A stretch of DNA of 64,000 bases from Pontitalea aquivivens (GCF_046507575.1 NZ_JBKFEY010000002.1:248001-312000); one strand, 5' to 3'; counted from the first letter of the stretch, positions 25,139 to 35,355 are shown. The notes: generated by a model from the letters alone, not told the origin. Made by a program: numbers and translations.

Positions 25139-26314
25139 TCAGATCCGTTCGATCGCCAGGGCGATGCCTTGCCCGCCGCCGATGCACATGGTGATCAGCG
25201 CGCGCCGTCCGCCGGTGCGTTCCAGCGCGTGCAGCGCCTTGACGGTGATGATCGCGCCGGTCGCCCCGACCGGATGGCCAAGCGCGATGGCGCCGCCATC
25301 GGGGTTGACCCTGGCCGGATCAAGGCCCAGCGCCGCGTTGACGGCAAGCGCCTGGGCGGCGAATGCCTCATTCGATTCAATGATGTCGAAATCGCCGGGC
25401 TCCAGGCCGATGCGCGCGCAAAGCGCCTCGACCGCCGGGATCGGGCCGATGCCCATCACCTCGGGGCGCACGCCTGCCACGGCATGGCCCAGGATGCGCG
25501 CGCGCGGGCGCAGGCCCGCCGCCTCGGCCGCCTCGGCCCGTGCCAGCACCAGCGCGGCCGCACCGTCATTGATCCCCGAGGCATTGCCCGCTGTGACGGT
25601 GCCGTCCTTGCGAAACGCCGGGCGCAGCGCGGCCAGCGCGTCGGCGCGGGTGTCCTTGGGGTGTTCGTCGGTGTCGAAAATCACATGCCCCTTGCGACCG
25701 GGAACCTCAACCGGGACGATTTCGGCCTTGAAATGCCCGGCCGCGATCGCGGCGGCGGCCCGGCGCTGGCTTTCAAGGGCGAAGGCATCCTGCATTTCGC
25801 GGGTGATGGCATGTTCGGCCGCGACGTTTTCGGCGGTGATGCCCATATGTCCGGTGCCAAAGGGGCAGCTGAGCGTCTGGGTCAGCATGTCGACGGCCCT
25901 GACATCGCCCATCTTCTGGCCGAAGCGCGCCTGCGGCAGGCTGTAGGGGGCGCGGCTCATGCATTCGGCGCCGCCGGCCAGGGCGAAATCGGCATCCCCC
26001 AGCATCAGTGCCTGCGCCGCCGACACGATGGCCTGCACGCCTGATCCGCACAGCCGGTTGACGTTCATTGCAGGGGTGCCGACCGGGATGCCCGCGTTGA
26101 TCGCCGCGACCCGCGACAGATACATGTCGCGCGGTTCGGTGACGATGACATTGCCAAAGACCACCTGGCCGATCATTTCGGGCGCGATGGCTGCGCGGTG
26201 CAGTGCCGCCCTGGCGGCGACGGTGGCAATGTCGATTGGCGCCAGACCGGACAGGCTTCCGCCAAAGGTTCCGATGGCCGTCCGCGCGCCGGACAGGATG
26301 ACGATCCCGGTCAT
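25139..26314 (-). CDS. Acetyl-CoA C-acyltransferase (thiolase)
   Basis: 391 residues, normal for thiolase II. MTGIVILSGARTAIGTFGGSL opens the family fold; NRLCGSGVQAIVSAAQ carries the acyl-accepting Cys (about residue 88); GGAIALGHPVGATGA has the catalytic His; TMCIGGGQGIA has the second Cys. It condenses two acetyl-CoA or splits acetoacetyl/3-ketoacyl-CoA. No acetoacetyl-CoA reductase or beta-oxidation partner is adjacent, so a biosynthetic versus degradative role is open. Convergent with pbpC with only 8 nt between stops. Confidence 0.93.
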   Translation of the reverse strand: MTGIVILSGARTAIGTFGGSLSGLAPIDIATVAARAALHRAAIAPEMIGQVVFGNVIVTEPRDMYLSRVAAINAGIPVGTPAMNVNRLCGSGVQAIVSAAQALMLGDADFALAGGAECMSRAPYSLPQARFGQKMGDVRAVDMLTQTLSCPFGTGHMGITAENVAAEHAITREMQDAFALESQRRAAAAIAAGHFKAEIVPVEVPGRKGHVIFDTDEHPKDTRADALAALRPAFRKDGTVTAGNASGINDGAAALVLARAEAAEAAGLRPRARILGHAVAGVRPEVMGIGPIPAVEALCARIGLEPGDFDIIESNEAFAAQALAVNAALGLDPARVNPDGGAIALGHPVGATGAIITVKALHALERTGGRRALITMCIGGGQGIALAIERI

Positions 26315-26412
26315 GGCTTATCCCCTTGTGTTGGTGCGCGAAGGCTAACGCCCGCCAATGCGCGGCGCCAGCCGCAACCGGGACCGTGACGTAGCGTCAT
26401 TACCTGCCGTTG

Positions 26413-27153
26413 TCAGCCGTGGGCCAGCAGTGGATCGCGCCCGGTGGCGGTCAGCAGCCAGGCATCGCGCCCCTCGATCACCACGGCGGATACCGGGCCG
26501 CCATAGCCTGCACTGGAATCCAGGTTCAGGCGGTTGCCGTAATGGGTGGCGCGATCGATTGCGGTATGGCCATGCACGACAAGGAAACCATGATCGCGCG
26601 GGTCATTCAGGAAATCGCCGCGAATCCACAACTGGTCATCCTCGGTCTGATACTGCAGCGCGATGCCGGGGCGGATGCCGGCGTGCACGAACAGCGCCGG
26701 TCCCCGCTGAACATGAACGGGCAAGCGTGCCAGCCAGTTGACGTGATCGCGTGGCACGGCGGCCAGTGCCTCGGCGTGGATCTGTTCGACGGGGCGGTTG
26801 GCGGGTTCGCGCAGGCCATAGGATTCAAGGGTCTGCGGTCCGCCCAAACGGGGATGCAGCCAGCTGAATTCGGTCCGCAGCATGGGGTCACGCGCCCAGG
26901 GATCGGCCAGAAAACCCAGGAACATGCGGTCGTGGTTGCCTTTCAGCACGATCCAGTTTTCGCCCCGTGCCTGCCCGGCGATCAGATGGCGGACCACGCC
27001 CGCGCTGTCGGGACCGCGATCCACCAGATCGCCGACATGGATCACCGGGGCATCCGTGTCACCGCAGGCCGCGCGATCGGCCGCGATCAGCGCATGGGCC
27101 TGGCGCAACAGATCCAGCTGGCCGTGAATATCCCCGATCGCATAGCTGCGCAT
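26413..27153 (-). CDS. Metallophosphoesterase (Ser/Thr phosphatase or Ap4A-hydrolase-like)
   Basis: 246 residues with a complete calcineurin-type metal site: GDIHGQ (about 7-12), VGDLVDRGPDS, KGNHDRM, a later HAGIRPG and VVHGHT. This is the PPP-like group that includes protein phosphatases and symmetrical diadenosine-tetraphosphate hydrolases. Start 27153 places MRSYAIGDIHG at the N-terminus as usual. It follows serA across a strong terminator, so it is probably a separate unit. Confidence 0.85.
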   Translation of the reverse strand: MRSYAIGDIHGQLDLLRQAHALIAADRAACGDTDAPVIHVGDLVDRGPDSAGVVRHLIAGQARGENWIVLKGNHDRMFLGFLADPWARDPMLRTEFSWLHPRLGGPQTLESYGLREPANRPVEQIHAEALAAVPRDHVNWLARLPVHVQRGPALFVHAGIRPGIALQYQTEDDQLWIRGDFLNDPRDHGFLVVHGHTAIDRATHYGNRLNLDSSAGYGGPVSAVVIEGRDAWLLTATGRDPLLAHG

Positions 27154-27164
27154 CGCACCCCCCC

Positions 27165-27195
27165 AATGACAAAGGCCCCCGCCACCGCGGGGGCC
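27165..27195 (-). terminator. Strong rho-independent terminator after serA
   Basis: A perfect 9-bp stem (27174-27182 with 27187-27195, GGCCCCCGC/GCGGGGGCC) with a 4-nt loop. On the minus strand it is followed by TTTGTCATT. It lies 37-67 nt beyond the serA stop and would end the serC-serA transcript before the phosphoesterase gene. Confidence 0.8.
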
Positions 27196-27231
27196 AATGC
27201 CCATTACATCAAAGCCAGACGGGATTCGAGG

Positions 27232-28827
27232 TCAGGCGACTTCAAATTCCAGCGGTTTGACCTGCTGGAACAGCCCCGAGGCCTTCAGCTCATCGACCAC
27301 GGCGGCGGGAAGCGGCTCATCCAGGTACAGGATTGCGATGGCGTCGCCGCCCGCCGCGGCGCGGCCCAGGGTGAAGTTGGCGATGTTCACGTTGTGCTTG
27401 CCCAGCGAACCACCCAGCGTGCCGATGATGCCGGGCACGTCCTTGTTGGTGGTGTAGAGCATGTGCGCCCCCACCTCGGCATCGATGTTGATGCCCTTGA
27501 TCTGGATGAAGCGCGGCTTGCCATCGCTGAACACGGTGCCCGCGACCGACCGTTCGCGGGTTTCGGTCACGACGGTCAGCTTGATGTAGCCGTCGAACAC
27601 GCCCGATTTCGCCTGGGTGGTGGTGGCGATGTTCACGCCACGCTCTTTGGCGATGACCGGGGCAGAGACCATGTTCACATCCGGGTTCGCGGCCTTCATG
27701 ATGCCCGCGATCGCGGCGCAGTTCAGCGCCTGCAGCTTCATTTCCGTCACGACGCCATCGTAAAGGATGTTGATCGCCTGGATCGGCTCATCCGTCATCT
27801 GGCCGACGAAATCGCCCAGATGGCCGGCGAGCTTCACCCAGGGCCCCATGACGGCGGCTTCCTCGGCGGTGACGGACGGCATGTTCAGCGCGTTTTGCAC
27901 CGCGCCGGTCAGCAGGTAGTCCGACATCTGTTCGGCCACTTGCAGCGCCACGTTTTCCTGCGCTTCGGTGGTCGAGGCGCCCAGATGCGGCGTTGCCACC
28001 ACATTCGGCAGGCCGAACAGCGGGCTGTCGGTTGCCGGTTCCACCGCGAACACGTCCAGCGCGGCGCCCGCGACATGGCCCGATTTCAACAGCTCGGCCA
28101 GCGCCTCTTCGTCGATCAGGCCGCCGCGGGCGGCGTTGACGATGCGGACACCCTTCTTGGTTTTGGCCAGGTTTTCACGCGACAGGATGTTTTTGGTCTT
28201 TTCGGTCAGCGGCACATGCAGCGTGATGAAATCGGCCTTGGCCAGCAGTTCATCCAGTTCGACCTTGGTGACGCCCATCGCCTTGGCGCGTTCTTCCGAC
28301 AGGAAGGGGTCATAGGCCATGACCTTCATCCGCAGACCCAGCGCGCGGTCGGCCACGATAGAGCCGATATTGCCCGCGCCGATCAGGCCCAGCGTCTTGT
28401 TGAACACCTCGACGCCCATGAAGCGGTTCTTTTCCCACTTGCCGGATTTGGTCGAGACGGAAGCCTCGGGCAGTTCGCGCGCCACGGCGAACATCAGCGC
28501 GATGGCGTGTTCGGCGGTGGTGACGCTGTTGCCGAAGGGGGTGTTCATCACGATCACGCCCTTTTTTGAGGCGGCCGGAATGTCCACATTGTCCACGCCG
28601 ATCCCGGCGCGGCCGATCACCTTCAGGTTTTTCGCCGCTTCCAGCACCTTTTCGGTGACCTTGGTGGCGGACCGGATTGCCAGACCGTCATACTGGCCGA
28701 TCACTTCCAGCAGCTTGTCCTTGTCCTTGCCCAGATCGGGCATGTAATCCACCTCGACCCCGCGGTCGCGGAAGATCTGTACGGCGGTTTCAGAAAGTTT
28801 GTCGGATACGAGAACCTTGGGCGCCAT
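27232..28827 (-). CDS. serA: D-3-phosphoglycerate dehydrogenase
   Basis: First step of serine synthesis: 3-phosphoglycerate to 3-phosphohydroxypyruvate with NAD. 531 residues, the long SerA type with an ASB domain and C-terminal ACT domain. NAD site GLIGAGNIGSIVADRA (about 147); catalytic Arg in NAARGGLIDE; catalytic His in ATPHLGASTTEAQ; ACT region MLYTTNKDVPGIIGTLG, likely for serine feedback or assembly. ATG at 28827 with AGGAG upstream; GTG 28830 is less likely. 64 nt after serC in the same operon. Confidence 0.97.
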   Translation of the reverse strand: MAPKVLVSDKLSETAVQIFRDRGVEVDYMPDLGKDKDKLLEVIGQYDGLAIRSATKVTEKVLEAAKNLKVIGRAGIGVDNVDIPAASKKGVIVMNTPFGNSVTTAEHAIALMFAVARELPEASVSTKSGKWEKNRFMGVEVFNKTLGLIGAGNIGSIVADRALGLRMKVMAYDPFLSEERAKAMGVTKVELDELLAKADFITLHVPLTEKTKNILSRENLAKTKKGVRIVNAARGGLIDEEALAELLKSGHVAGAALDVFAVEPATDSPLFGLPNVVATPHLGASTTEAQENVALQVAEQMSDYLLTGAVQNALNMPSVTAEEAAVMGPWVKLAGHLGDFVGQMTDEPIQAINILYDGVVTEMKLQALNCAAIAGIMKAANPDVNMVSAPVIAKERGVNIATTTQAKSGVFDGYIKLTVVTETRERSVAGTVFSDGKPRFIQIKGINIDAEVGAHMLYTTNKDVPGIIGTLGGSLGKHNVNIANFTLGRAAAGGDAIAILYLDEPLPAAVVDELKASGLFQQVKPLEFEVA

Positions 28828-28891
28828 CACGGGCTCCTGTCAAATGGGGTTTGGGGAAGGCGGGCGGCGGGGCCGCCCGACCGGGGCCAGA

Positions 28892-30040
<1,149 letters not shown>

Positions 30041-30041
30041 G

Positions 30042-30100
30042 GTATCCTTCCAGATAAACGCCCCTCGTTGGGGAGAGGTGTCCCGCCGCTGGAAATACGC
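30042..30100 (-). ncRNA. Candidate serC RNA motif in the serC leader
   Basis: Directly upstream of serC, TTCCAG (30094-30089 on the minus strand) can pair with CTGGAA (30053-30048), enclosing a CCCC-AACGA-GGGG hairpin (30073-30070 with 30064-30061) and a GGCGGGACACC segment; the base of the long stem abuts the Shine-Dalgarno. A conserved structured element called the serC motif is known upstream of serC-serA operons in alphaproteobacteria. Position and pairing fit, but I could not score it against the published model. Ligand, if any, unknown. Confidence 0.55.
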
Positions 30101-30189
30101 CTGCGCATGCTCTGGCACAAGATGGAAAATTGCGATAATGCGCCGCATCTGACGCCAAAGACGACATCGCCCCAGACCGGAAGGCCACC

Positions 30190-31062
30190 ATGTTCATCGC
30201 CACCCTTCTTGCCGCCCCCGAAAAAGCCAATCTCGACCGGGTGACCGTCGAATCGCTGCGCGATGCCTGGGCGGGCGGGGCGGCGGAATGGCTTAACCCC
30301 GGGGTTGCGGCGGAATTCGCCTTGCCCGAGGTGCCCGCGAACCGCTGGGAGGTTTGGGAAGGCCTGCAGGGGATGGGCGTCGATCTGGTGATTCAGCCGG
30401 CCGAGGGGCGGCAAAAGCGGATGTTGCTGGCCGATATGGACAGCACGATGATCCAGCAGGAATGTATTGATGAGCTTGCCGATGTCGCGGGTGTGGGAGA
30501 CCGGGTCAAGGAAATCACCGCCCGCGCGATGAACGGCGAACTGGATTTCGAAGGCGCGCTGATCGAACGGGTGGGCCTTTTGAAAGGTTTGCCGCAATCG
30601 GTGATCGGGCAGGTGATTTCGGAACGCATCACCTTCATGCCCGGCGGGCGCGTGCTGCTGGCGACGATGAAGGCCAAGGGCGCCTATACGGTTCTGGTTT
30701 CGGGCGGGTTCACGGCCTTCACCGGCCATGTCGCGGGCACGCTGGGCTTTGACGAGGCGCGGGCCAATACGCTGTTGGTTGCCGATGGCCACCTGACCGG
30801 CGAGGTCGCCCGCCCGATCCTGGGGCGCGAGGCCAAGATGCAGGCCCTGACCGAGGTGTCCGCGCGCCTTGGCATCGGCCACGATCAGGTGATGGCGGTG
30901 GGCGATGGCGCGAATGACCTTGGCATGCTGGGCATGGCGGGCGCCGGGGTGGCGCTGCACGCCAAGCCCGCGGTCGCCGCGCAATGCGACATCCGCATCA
31001 ACCACGGCGACCTGACGGCGCTGTTGTATATTCAGGGCTATCGCGCCGATCAGTTCGCCTGA
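30190..31062 (+). CDS. serB: Phosphoserine phosphatase
   Basis: Last step of serine synthesis, phosphoserine to serine. 290 residues: an N-terminal ACT-like region (1-75), then the HAD core with nucleophile motif LADMDSTMIQQE (about 78-89), VSGGFTAFTGHVA (motif II), and AVGDGANDLGMLGMAGAGVA (motif III/IV). AAGG precedes the ATG. Divergent from serC across a 149-bp control region, completing the pathway at one locus. Its 3' end overlaps that of nagA by 13 nt on the opposite strand. Confidence 0.96.
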   Translation: MFIATLLAAPEKANLDRVTVESLRDAWAGGAAEWLNPGVAAEFALPEVPANRWEVWEGLQGMGVDLVIQPAEGRQKRMLLADMDSTMIQQECIDELADVAGVGDRVKEITARAMNGELDFEGALIERVGLLKGLPQSVIGQVISERITFMPGGRVLLATMKAKGAYTVLVSGGFTAFTGHVAGTLGFDEARANTLLVADGHLTGEVARPILGREAKMQALTEVSARLGIGHDQVMAVGDGANDLGMLGMAGAGVALHAKPAVAAQCDIRINHGDLTALLYIQGYRADQFA

Positions 31063-32189
31063 ACCGGCGCACCCGCCTGCCAGACGCGGGTCAGTTGCCA
31101 GTCGGCATTGAAATGCACCAGATCGGCGGGCAGGCCGGGGGCAATGCGGCCCCGGTCCGACCCGATCACCTGCGCCGGGATGCGGCTGGCCATGGCCAGC
31201 GCGCGTTCGGGCGAAAGGCCCACCTGTTTGATCATGAAGCGCACGGCCTGCGGCAGGCTCAGGTCGGCCCCGGCCAGGGTGCCATCCGCCAGCGTCAGCC
31301 GCCCGCCCCGGCGCAGGATGCGGCGGTCCCCCAGCTGGAATTCGGTCAAGCCGGTACCCGCCACGGCCATGGCGTCGGATACCAGAAACACCTCGCCTGC
31401 GCTTTTGGCGGCCAGCGCCAGACGGATCGTTTCGGGATGCACATGCACACCATCGGCGATCAGGCCACAGGCCAGCGGCAGCGAAAGGGCCGCGCCGACA
31501 AGGCCGGGTTCGCGGCTGCCAAGCGGGCTCATGGCGTTGAACAGATGGGTGACGCTGGTGGCGCCCGCGGCCTGCGCGGCGGCCGCTTCGGCCAGGGTGC
31601 AGTCGGCATGGCCCAGGCTGACCACCGCGCCCGCGGCGTGCAGGGCCGCGATCTGGCCGGGCCGGGCCGAGGCCGGGGCCAGCGTCACCATCAGCGTGGG
31701 CAAGGCGCGGGCGGCGGCGATCAGCGCGGCAAGGTCGCCATCGGTCATCGGGCGGATCAGGGCCGGGTCATGCGCGCCGTGGCGGCGCGGGTCCAGGTGC
31801 GGGCCTTCCAGATGCAGGCCCAGAAACCCCGGCACGCGCGCCTTGGCCGCTGCGATTCCGGCTTTGATCACGGCGGCGGTGGCCTGCGGCGTGTCGGTGA
31901 TCAGCGTGGGCAGGATGCCCGTTGCGCCCAGCCGCGCGTGGGCGGCGCAGATCCGGGCAAGGGTTGCCGCCGTCGCGCTGCCATCCAGCAGGATGCCGTC
32001 GCCGCCATTCACCTGCAGGTCAATCAGCCCCGGCGCCAGAACGCCGCCATTCAGATGCAGGACGGGGTAATCGGGCGCCTCGGCCTCGGGCAGGATAGCG
32101 GTAATGCGGTTGTCCTCGATCACCAGCGCCATGCCGGGGCGGCGCGTCGTGCCGTCGAACAGATCGGCGCCGGTCAGAATCCGGGTCAT
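31050..32189 (-). CDS. nagA: N-acetylglucosamine-6-phosphate deacetylase
   Basis: Metal-dependent amidohydrolase making glucosamine-6-phosphate from GlcNAc-6-P. 379 residues. GGVLAPGLIDLQVNGGDG opens the barrel; LHLEGPHLDPRRHGAH carries the metal-binding Glu; SLGHADCTL and VTHLFNAMSPLGSREPG carry the metal His residues; VSDAMAVAGTG holds the catalytic Asp. Overlaps the upstream kinase gene by 4 nt (ATGA), so both are translated together. nagB and a transporter are not in the window, which suggests amino-sugar or peptidoglycan recycling. Confidence 0.94.
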   Translation of the reverse strand: MTRILTGADLFDGTTRRPGMALVIEDNRITAILPEAEAPDYPVLHLNGGVLAPGLIDLQVNGGDGILLDGSATAATLARICAAHARLGATGILPTLITDTPQATAAVIKAGIAAAKARVPGFLGLHLEGPHLDPRRHGAHDPALIRPMTDGDLAALIAAARALPTLMVTLAPASARPGQIAALHAAGAVVSLGHADCTLAEAAAAQAAGATSVTHLFNAMSPLGSREPGLVGAALSLPLACGLIADGVHVHPETIRLALAAKSAGEVFLVSDAMAVAGTGLTEFQLGDRRILRRGGRLTLADGTLAGADLSLPQAVRFMIKQVGLSPERALAMASRIPAQVIGSDRGRIAPGLPADLVHFNADWQLTRVWQAGAPVQAN

Positions 32190-33022
32190 GATGCCTCGGC
32201 CAGATGGCGCGCCATGTGCAGGGCGCCCGCCACATTGTCGCCCAAGGCAGGGCGGATCTGCCAGCGGTCGTGCAGGTGCGTCGCGCAGGCCGGGCCAAGA
32301 CCGCCGGTGAAGGTGACGGGCAGGGGGGGGCCGCCCTGTTGCAGCAGGGAAATCGCGGCGGCGACCTCGGCCGTGGCGGCGCCCAGCACCGCGATCGCGG
32401 CGGGGTCGTCGCTGTCGGTGACAAGCGGCGCGACGGCGGCGAAATCCGCCGGACGGGCGGATTGGGCAAAGGCGGCAAGCCCCGCGCCGCCGCCGTTGTC
32501 GTCCAGCAGCCGCTGCAACAGCGGCGTCAGGGACACAAAGCCGTCCAGCCCCCGCAGCGCCCGCGCCATCAGCGCCCGCCCGATCCAGGCGCCCGATCCC
32601 TCGTCGCCCAGCACCAGCCCCCAGCCGCCGATCACCCGCAGCGCGCCGCCGCGCCGCGCGGCAAAGACCGACCCGGTGCCCATCGCGGCCAGGATGCCAT
32701 CGTCATCCCCAAGTGCGCCGGCCACTGCGATCTGCACATCCTGCACCACCTGCACACGGGCAAAGGGCAGGCCTTGTGCGATGCGCGCGGCGGCCTCGGG
32801 GAAATTCGCCCCGGCAAGGCCAAGAACGGCGCAGACCTGATCGGGGTGGCAATGACCGTCCATCACCGCGTCGGCGGCGGCAAGGATCGCGCCCCGCGCG
32901 CCCTGCGGATCGGTGACGATATTCGCCGGCCCCGCGGTGGCGCGGGCGATCGCGCGGCCCGTCGCATCGGCCAGCGCCGCGCGGCATCCGGTGCCGCCAC
33001 CATCCAGCCCCAGTAGAAACAT
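32186..33022 (-). CDS. BadF/BadG-family N-acetylglucosamine kinase-like protein
   Basis: 278 residues with the sugar-kinase ATPase fold: LGLDGGGTGCRAALAD (phosphate-1, residues 3-18), VCAVLGLAGAN (connect region), AAMGTGSVFAARRGG and GGWGLVLGDEGSGAWIG (phosphate-2/adenosine). This is the BadF/BcrA-type ATPase group that includes eukaryote-like GlcNAc kinases. Coupling to nagA makes phosphorylation of free GlcNAc the likely role. Start 33022 puts the Gly-rich loop at the N-terminus; the 13-residue upstream extension is rejected. Confidence 0.87.
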   Translation of the reverse strand: MFLLGLDGGGTGCRAALADATGRAIARATAGPANIVTDPQGARGAILAAADAVMDGHCHPDQVCAVLGLAGANFPEAAARIAQGLPFARVQVVQDVQIAVAGALGDDDGILAAMGTGSVFAARRGGALRVIGGWGLVLGDEGSGAWIGRALMARALRGLDGFVSLTPLLQRLLDDNGGGAGLAAFAQSARPADFAAVAPLVTDSDDPAAIAVLGAATAEVAAAISLLQQGGPPLPVTFTGGLGPACATHLHDRWQIRPALGDNVAGALHMARHLAEAS

Positions 33023-33085
33023 GCCCGCCCCCTTGCAGCCCCGCGCCACGCAGATTGCCAAAACCTTGCGCCCGGCGAAAGGGTG

Positions 33086-33097
33086 GCTGGCGCCAGC
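33086..33097. promoter_or_regulatory. 12-bp perfect palindrome in a divergent promoter region
   Basis: GCTGGCGCCAGC lies between the kinase-nagA operon (minus) and the VTT-flavoprotein operon (plus), 64 nt from one start and 123 nt from the other. It could be an operator half-site pair. In GC-rich DNA short palindromes arise by chance, so support is positional only. Confidence 0.3.
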
Positions 33098-33219
33098 GGT
33101 GCTTTTTCCGTCTTATGCCGGGGCGGGCGGATTTTTTGGGTGACATTCCGTCCGCTTGCGCCAATTGAAGGGGGCGGGCGCGTATCGCCGCCCGAAGCGA
33201 TGGGCGGCAAGGGAAAACG

Positions 33220-35355
33220 ATGCGCAAACCGGTGATCTTTGCGGCGCTGGGGCTGGTGGTGCTGGGCCTGATCTGGGCCAGTGGCGGTGCGCCTGCCGAT
33301 CTGGACGGCCTGCGCGCTGCGCTGGCCCGTGCGGAAGGGTGGCGCGCGGCGAACCACGCCGCCTTCGCGGTGCTGTTTTTTGCCGCCTATATCGCGGTTA
33401 CGGCGTTGTCGCTGCCCTTTGCCGTCTGGATGACGCTGGCGGCGGGGGCGGTGTTCGGGTTCTGGGGTGGGCTGGTGCTGGTGTCCTTCGCCTCGACCAT
33501 CGGCGCGACGCTGGCGTTCCTGGCGGCGCGGTTTTTGTTGCGCGACTGGGTGATGGCGCGGCTGGGGGCGCGGGCCAGGGCGGTGGAACAGGGGCTGGCG
33601 CGGGACGGTGCGTTCCACCTGTTCTCGCTTCGGCTGATCCCGGTGGTGCCGTTTTTTGCGTTGAACCTGCTGATGGGTCTGACCGCGATGCCCGCGCGCC
33701 GGTTCTACTGGGTCAGCCAGCTGGGGATGCTGCCGGGCACGGCGGTCTATACCAACGCGGGCACGCAGCTGGGGCGGCTGGACAGCCTGTCGGGGGTGAT
33801 CTCGGCCCCTGTTTTGGGGGCCTTTGCGGCACTGGCGGTGTTTCCCTGGATCGCGCGGCTGGGTCTGGGTCTGCTGCGGCGCAGGCGGGCCTATCGTGGC
33901 CATACCCGCCCGGCGCGGTTCGATCGCAACCTGATTGTGATTGGCGCAGGCGCGGCGGGGCTGGTCACGGCCTATGTGGCCGCCGCCGCCAAGGCCCGCG
34001 TCACGCTGATTGAATCGCATCGCATGGGCGGGGATTGCCTGAATTACGGCTGCGTGCCGTCCAAGGCGCTGATCCGCTCGGCCAAGGCGGCGCATCAGAT
34101 GCGCCATGCCGACCGCTTTGGCCTGACGCCCGCCGATCCGGGCGTATCGTTCCGCGCGGTGATGGCGCGGGTGAGGCAGGTGATTTCCGACATCGCACCG
34201 CATGACAGCGCAGAACGGTATGAGGGCCTGGGGGTCGAGGTTCTGCAGGGCCATGCCCGTCTGGTTGACCCCTGGACGGTCGAGGTGACCGGCGAATCCG
34301 GGCTGCAGCGGCTGACGGCGCGGGCGATCGTGCTGGCGACCGGGGCCGCGCCTGTGATCCCCGATCTGCCGGGGCTGGCCGATGCAGGGCCGCTGACCTC
34401 GGACACGTTGTGGGACCGGATGGCGCCGCGCGACACCCCGCCCGCGCGGCTTCTGGTGCTGGGCGGCGGGCCGATCGGGTGCGAACTGGCGCAGGCCTTC
34501 CAGCGGCTGGGCTCACAGGTGACGCTGGTCGAACAGGCCCCCCGCCTGCTGGCGCGTGAAGAGGCCGAGGCCGCCGATCTGGTCCGCGCGTCGCTGGAGG
34601 CAGACGGCGTGCGGGTGCTGACCGGCCACCGGGCGCTGGCCTTTGGCGCGCAGGGCGGAAAATGGGTGGATCTGGACGGCGGTCAGCGGGTCGAATTTGA
34701 TGAGGTGATCGTTGCCGTGGGCCGCGCCGCGCGTCTGACGGGATACGGGCTGGAGGATCTGGGCATTCCTACCGCCCGCGTGATCGGGACGAACGAGTAT
34801 CTGGAAACCGTCTTTCCCAACATCTACGCCGCCGGGGATGCGGCGGGGCCGTTCCAGTTGACCCATGCCGCGGCGCATCAGGCCTGGTTTGCCGCGGTGA
34901 ACGGGTTGTTCGCCCCCTTCTGGCGGATCAGGACCGATTACCGCGTGATCCCCTCGGCGGTTTTCACCGACCCTGAAATCGCCCGCGTCGGCCTGACCGA
35001 GACCGAGGCGCAGGCGCGCGGCATCCCCCATGAGGTCACCCGCTACGGTATCGACGATCTGGACCGTGCGATTGCCGACGGCACCGCGCGTGGCTTTGTC
35101 AAGGTGTTGACCCCGCCCGGCAAGGACCGGATTCTGGGCGTGACCATCGTGGGTGAACGCGCCGGGGATCTGTTGGCGGAATTTGTTCTGGCGATGAAAC
35201 AGGGGCTGGGGCTGGGGCGTATCCTGTCCACGATCCACATCTATCCGACGCTGACCGAGGCAAACAAATTCGCGGCCGGCAACTGGCGCCGGGCGCATGT
35301 GTCGCCCCGCGCGCTGGCGGTTTTGGGGCGGTTCCACGCCTGGAGACGCGGATGA
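33220..35355 (+). CDS. Fusion: VTT (TVP38/TMEM64) membrane domain plus mercuric-reductase-like flavoprotein
   Basis: 711 residues. The first 225 form a VTT/DedA-like membrane domain: PFAVWMTLAAGAVFGFWGGLVLVS, then FSLRLIPVVPFFALNLLMGLT. After a basic linker (LRRRRAYRGHTRPARFDRN) comes a class I pyridine-nucleotide disulfide oxidoreductase: FAD site VIGAGAAGLVTAYVAA; redox pair GGDCLNYGCVPSK (Cys273, Cys278); NAD(P) site LGGGPIGCELAQAF; second FAD motif YAAGDAAGP; and the HIYPTLTEANK His-Glu dyad. MerA's extra C-terminal Cys pair and N-terminal metal domain are absent. So it is a membrane-tethered dithiol reductase of unknown substrate. It overlaps the next gene by 4 nt. Confidence 0.92.
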   Translation: MRKPVIFAALGLVVLGLIWASGGAPADLDGLRAALARAEGWRAANHAAFAVLFFAAYIAVTALSLPFAVWMTLAAGAVFGFWGGLVLVSFASTIGATLAFLAARFLLRDWVMARLGARARAVEQGLARDGAFHLFSLRLIPVVPFFALNLLMGLTAMPARRFYWVSQLGMLPGTAVYTNAGTQLGRLDSLSGVISAPVLGAFAALAVFPWIARLGLGLLRRRRAYRGHTRPARFDRNLIVIGAGAAGLVTAYVAAAAKARVTLIESHRMGGDCLNYGCVPSKALIRSAKAAHQMRHADRFGLTPADPGVSFRAVMARVRQVISDIAPHDSAERYEGLGVEVLQGHARLVDPWTVEVTGESGLQRLTARAIVLATGAAPVIPDLPGLADAGPLTSDTLWDRMAPRDTPPARLLVLGGGPIGCELAQAFQRLGSQVTLVEQAPRLLAREEAEAADLVRASLEADGVRVLTGHRALAFGAQGGKWVDLDGGQRVEFDEVIVAVGRAARLTGYGLEDLGIPTARVIGTNEYLETVFPNIYAAGDAAGPFQLTHAAAHQAWFAAVNGLFAPFWRIRTDYRVIPSAVFTDPEIARVGLTETEAQARGIPHEVTRYGIDDLDRAIADGTARGFVKVLTPPGKDRILGVTIVGERAGDLLAEFVLAMKQGLGLGRILSTIHIYPTLTEANKFAAGNWRRAHVSPRALAVLGRFHAWRRG

